Assembly (NCBI RefSeq): GCF_964340395.1
Contig: NC_135562.1
Coordinates: 16,682,485-16,746,484, forward strand
Reading direction: 5' to 3'
Source of the DNA: Glandiceps talaboti
Taxonomy: Eukaryota; Hemichordata; Enteropneusta; Spengelidae
DNA length: 64,000 nt
The notes under the pieces were generated by a model. It did not search any database, was not told where the DNA came from, and saw only the letters and a list, made by a program, of their open reading frames with translations. Shown piece by piece: positions 61,887 through 64,000 of this stretch. How positions within the stretch are numbered: position 1 is the stretch's first letter; each line of letters opens with the position of its first letter. Position numbers and translations under genes: made by a program.

Positions 61887-64000
61887 ATAAGACAGGTCCC
61901 GATTGGCTAATATTGTCACATGATTCAAAATTCAGATTTTTGATTGGATAATTTAGCTGATAAGGTTCCTGATTGGCTAATATTGTCACATGATTCAAAA
62001 TTCAGATTTTTGATTGGATAATTTAGCTGATAAGGTTCATGATTGGCTAATATTGTCACATGACAATTCAAATTAAGATGTTTGACTAGTTTTCTGTTAA
62101 GGTTCCCAATTGGCTAATAATGTAAAGTGACAAGTCTAAAGTCACTTTTGATTGGATAATATTATATTGAGGTATGTAAATGTCTAGAACTGTCATGTGA
62201 CAATTTAAAAGTGAGCTTCCTGATTGACATTGCATTTCAATCATGCACAACGATATTGTGGCCCAAGTAAATTATATCAACAAATTTTCAACTCCAGATC
62301 AATTATTTGATTTTTTTTTGTATATTTCTGAAAAGAGAAACAAAGTAATAAGGATTTTTTATATTTTGTAGGATGACTAACAATTCAGTTGGGTACTATA
62401 TGATTTACGATATCAAACATTTCCCCGTTTTTTGACGTTTGATCAGAATCCCTATTCATACATAATCAAGCCCTTTTTTGTATTTTCAACTTTAGGACTC
62501 GTGATTTTTTTATTCTAAAGATAACGATATCGACTTAAGAAATAGTGAACTACACAAATTGTACCTATCAAACAAGAACCTGACCCCCTAAGTTAAGAGA
62601 AAAATGTCATTTTACGGTGACTTGAACCATACTTGGGAAATATCTTAATTTTTTTTGTTCAAGTTTTTAGATATGCTTCATATATGTGTAGCTAATGGTT
62701 ACGTCATTTTGAGTAGAAAATTATGTCTTTGAGTGGTTATTATAATTTCTTCCAATTTCGACCAAATTTCTATTTTTCTTCCCCAGAGGTTATTCATTAT
62801 ACTGATTGGATGGTGCGTGTATAAAATAATGGCTGTAAGACAGTCATAATTGTTCTTTTTCCCCCGTTTGTTTTTTAACTTTTTCCTGAGGTTTTATAAT
62901 TTGTTGTGTGCCAACTACACATCTTTGTAGTGGCCCAGAGATGACTCCTAGGATGTTACTTGTTTAGTTTCTTCCCCTGGTTGACAAAATTTGATTTGAA
63001 CTTTTAGAATTTATCATTTTCCCAACTAAACATCTTTGTATAGGCTTAATAGAGATGACTCCTTATTTGATCATTAGACCAGAAATAGTTCAAAAAACTT
63101 CATTTTGTCACAATGTAGCACTTAATAATCAATATATTTATATATATTTGATATTCAACTACATTTCTATGTTTTGTACACATAAAATACTATCCCTAAT
63201 TCTAGTCTTCTGTTTACTATTGTGATAGTTAGTGATACTCGAAAAATGGCTTCTGATGTTAAGCTCTTGAAAGTAAGGTTCATCTTCCATTAACCCTATA
63301 TTCAAGTAGATTTCGTACCCGTTTTTCTTCATGCTGGAGATTTGAAAATCATTTTTTTTTTCAGTTTCTGAAAGAAAGTATTCACATCTTAATATGTGAC
63401 CAATCCTGTCACACGCCCTCTATTTTCAAACATAGCTTTTACTTTGTTTTTGTCTGTAAACCTAGTCTTTTGTTTATAGTCAGAGTTTAAATACATGTAG
63501 TTCAATTTCAATGTGAAAAACAAGCTTGAGATGTCTGCAAAGGCGACAGTTGTGATTTTTCCACTGTAATCAAATTTTTTTTGACAATTTTATGAAACTC
63601 ATTTTAAAAATCAAACAAACCATTTTAAAAAACCAATATATTTATTGAATTCATTACTAATACGGGTGAGGTGTAGGTCCTTAGTAAACTTAGATAGGAC
63701 ACTTTCTCAATTTGCTCTGCATAAGTTAGGTTGAGAACAGCGCCACCAACCAGTCATTATTGCTGCTACTTTCGTCTTTAAATCTTACCCCAGACGATAT
63801 TTGCTAGTAAACACTGCCAAGATGTTCTTTGGAATTTGGCATCGAAATGACACTTTTAAAATTGACGGCAAAACTAAACTCTCGATGTAAATTTATGCAA
63901 AGTAGTTGTGAATATTAAAACCAAGGAATGGTAGATTAGAAAATTTATGCAGTATATTTTTAACAACTTAATATGTATATGATGAACAAGTTTGTTTTTG
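61887..64000 (+). other. 3' UTR and flank of the ENPP-like gene
   Basis: No coding signal follows. AT-rich sequence has many T runs. I found no canonical AATAAA soon after the stop; an ATTAAA lies at about 63915. The transcript end is undetermined. Confidence 0.5.
61901..62115 (+). repeat. 70-bp tandem repeat, two near-identical copies plus partial
   Basis: Copies start with gattggctaatattgtcaca at 61901, 61971 and 62041. The first two differ only near their last bases; the third decays after about 22 bp, with further gattgg-like remnants to 62160. Each full unit has two inverted CCAAT boxes and a gtcacatga motif. It begins 15 bp after the stop codon. Confidence 0.95.

Overview
This is a stretch of animal (metazoan) nuclear DNA. 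Genes are split by GT-AG introns, AT-rich non-coding DNA dominates, and there are many microsatellites, SINE- and MITE-like repeats and retroelement debris. Nothing looks bacterial: there are no operons and no CRISPR. The proteins (FAM135, DUSP23, an ENPP1/3-type type II membrane protein) and the repeat style (tRNA-derived SINEs, a Ty3/gypsy remnant, a Penelope-type terminus) suggest a marine invertebrate, perhaps a deuterostome such as an acorn worm or lancelet. I cannot fix the species from sequence alone.

Layout. (1) 54-6775, plus strand: the 3' eight coding exons of a FAM135-type gene, with a very long disordered exon followed by an intact alpha/beta-hydrolase (putative serine esterase) domain. 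Its 5' part lies before the window. (2) 6.8-18.7 kb: intergenic and repeat-rich. It holds a ~370 bp near-perfect palindromic MITE in the FAM135 3' region, CCAAT-bearing repeats, an X-box motif, a 28-bp octamer-motif array, a broken Ty3/gypsy pol fragment and a foldback element. (3) 18793-19574, minus strand: a complete two-exon DUSP23 phosphatase gene of 150 aa, with a likely 5' non-coding exon near 20.5 kb. (4) 20.6-25.8 kb: intergenic, with AATTT and ~47-bp minisatellite arrays. (5) 25833-27508, minus strand: a diverged DUSP23 paralogue with the same splice site and phase. Its catalytic Cys, Arg and acid Asp are all replaced, so it is a probable pseudophosphatase. (6) 30685-61886, plus strand: a 25-exon gene for an 875-aa ENPP1/3-like type II membrane glycoprotein. 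It reads open through every exon, but most zinc ligands of the phosphodiesterase centre are lost while the calcium-loop of the nuclease-like domain is kept, so it is a probable pseudoenzyme. (7) 61.9-64 kb: its 3' flank, with a recent exact 70-bp tandem duplication.

The main biological point is that two of the four genes look like catalytically dead members of enzyme families that still keep full-length reading frames and normal splice sites. One of them sits tandem to its apparently active sister. A possible in-frame 6-nt microexon, a cassette stalk exon and a candidate minimal hammerhead ribozyme from a Penelope-type terminus all lie within the ENPP-like gene.

Exon borders were read by hand from splice consensus plus frame continuity. 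Repeat borders are approximate unless target-site duplications are given. Family calls come from remembered family motifs, not from a search.
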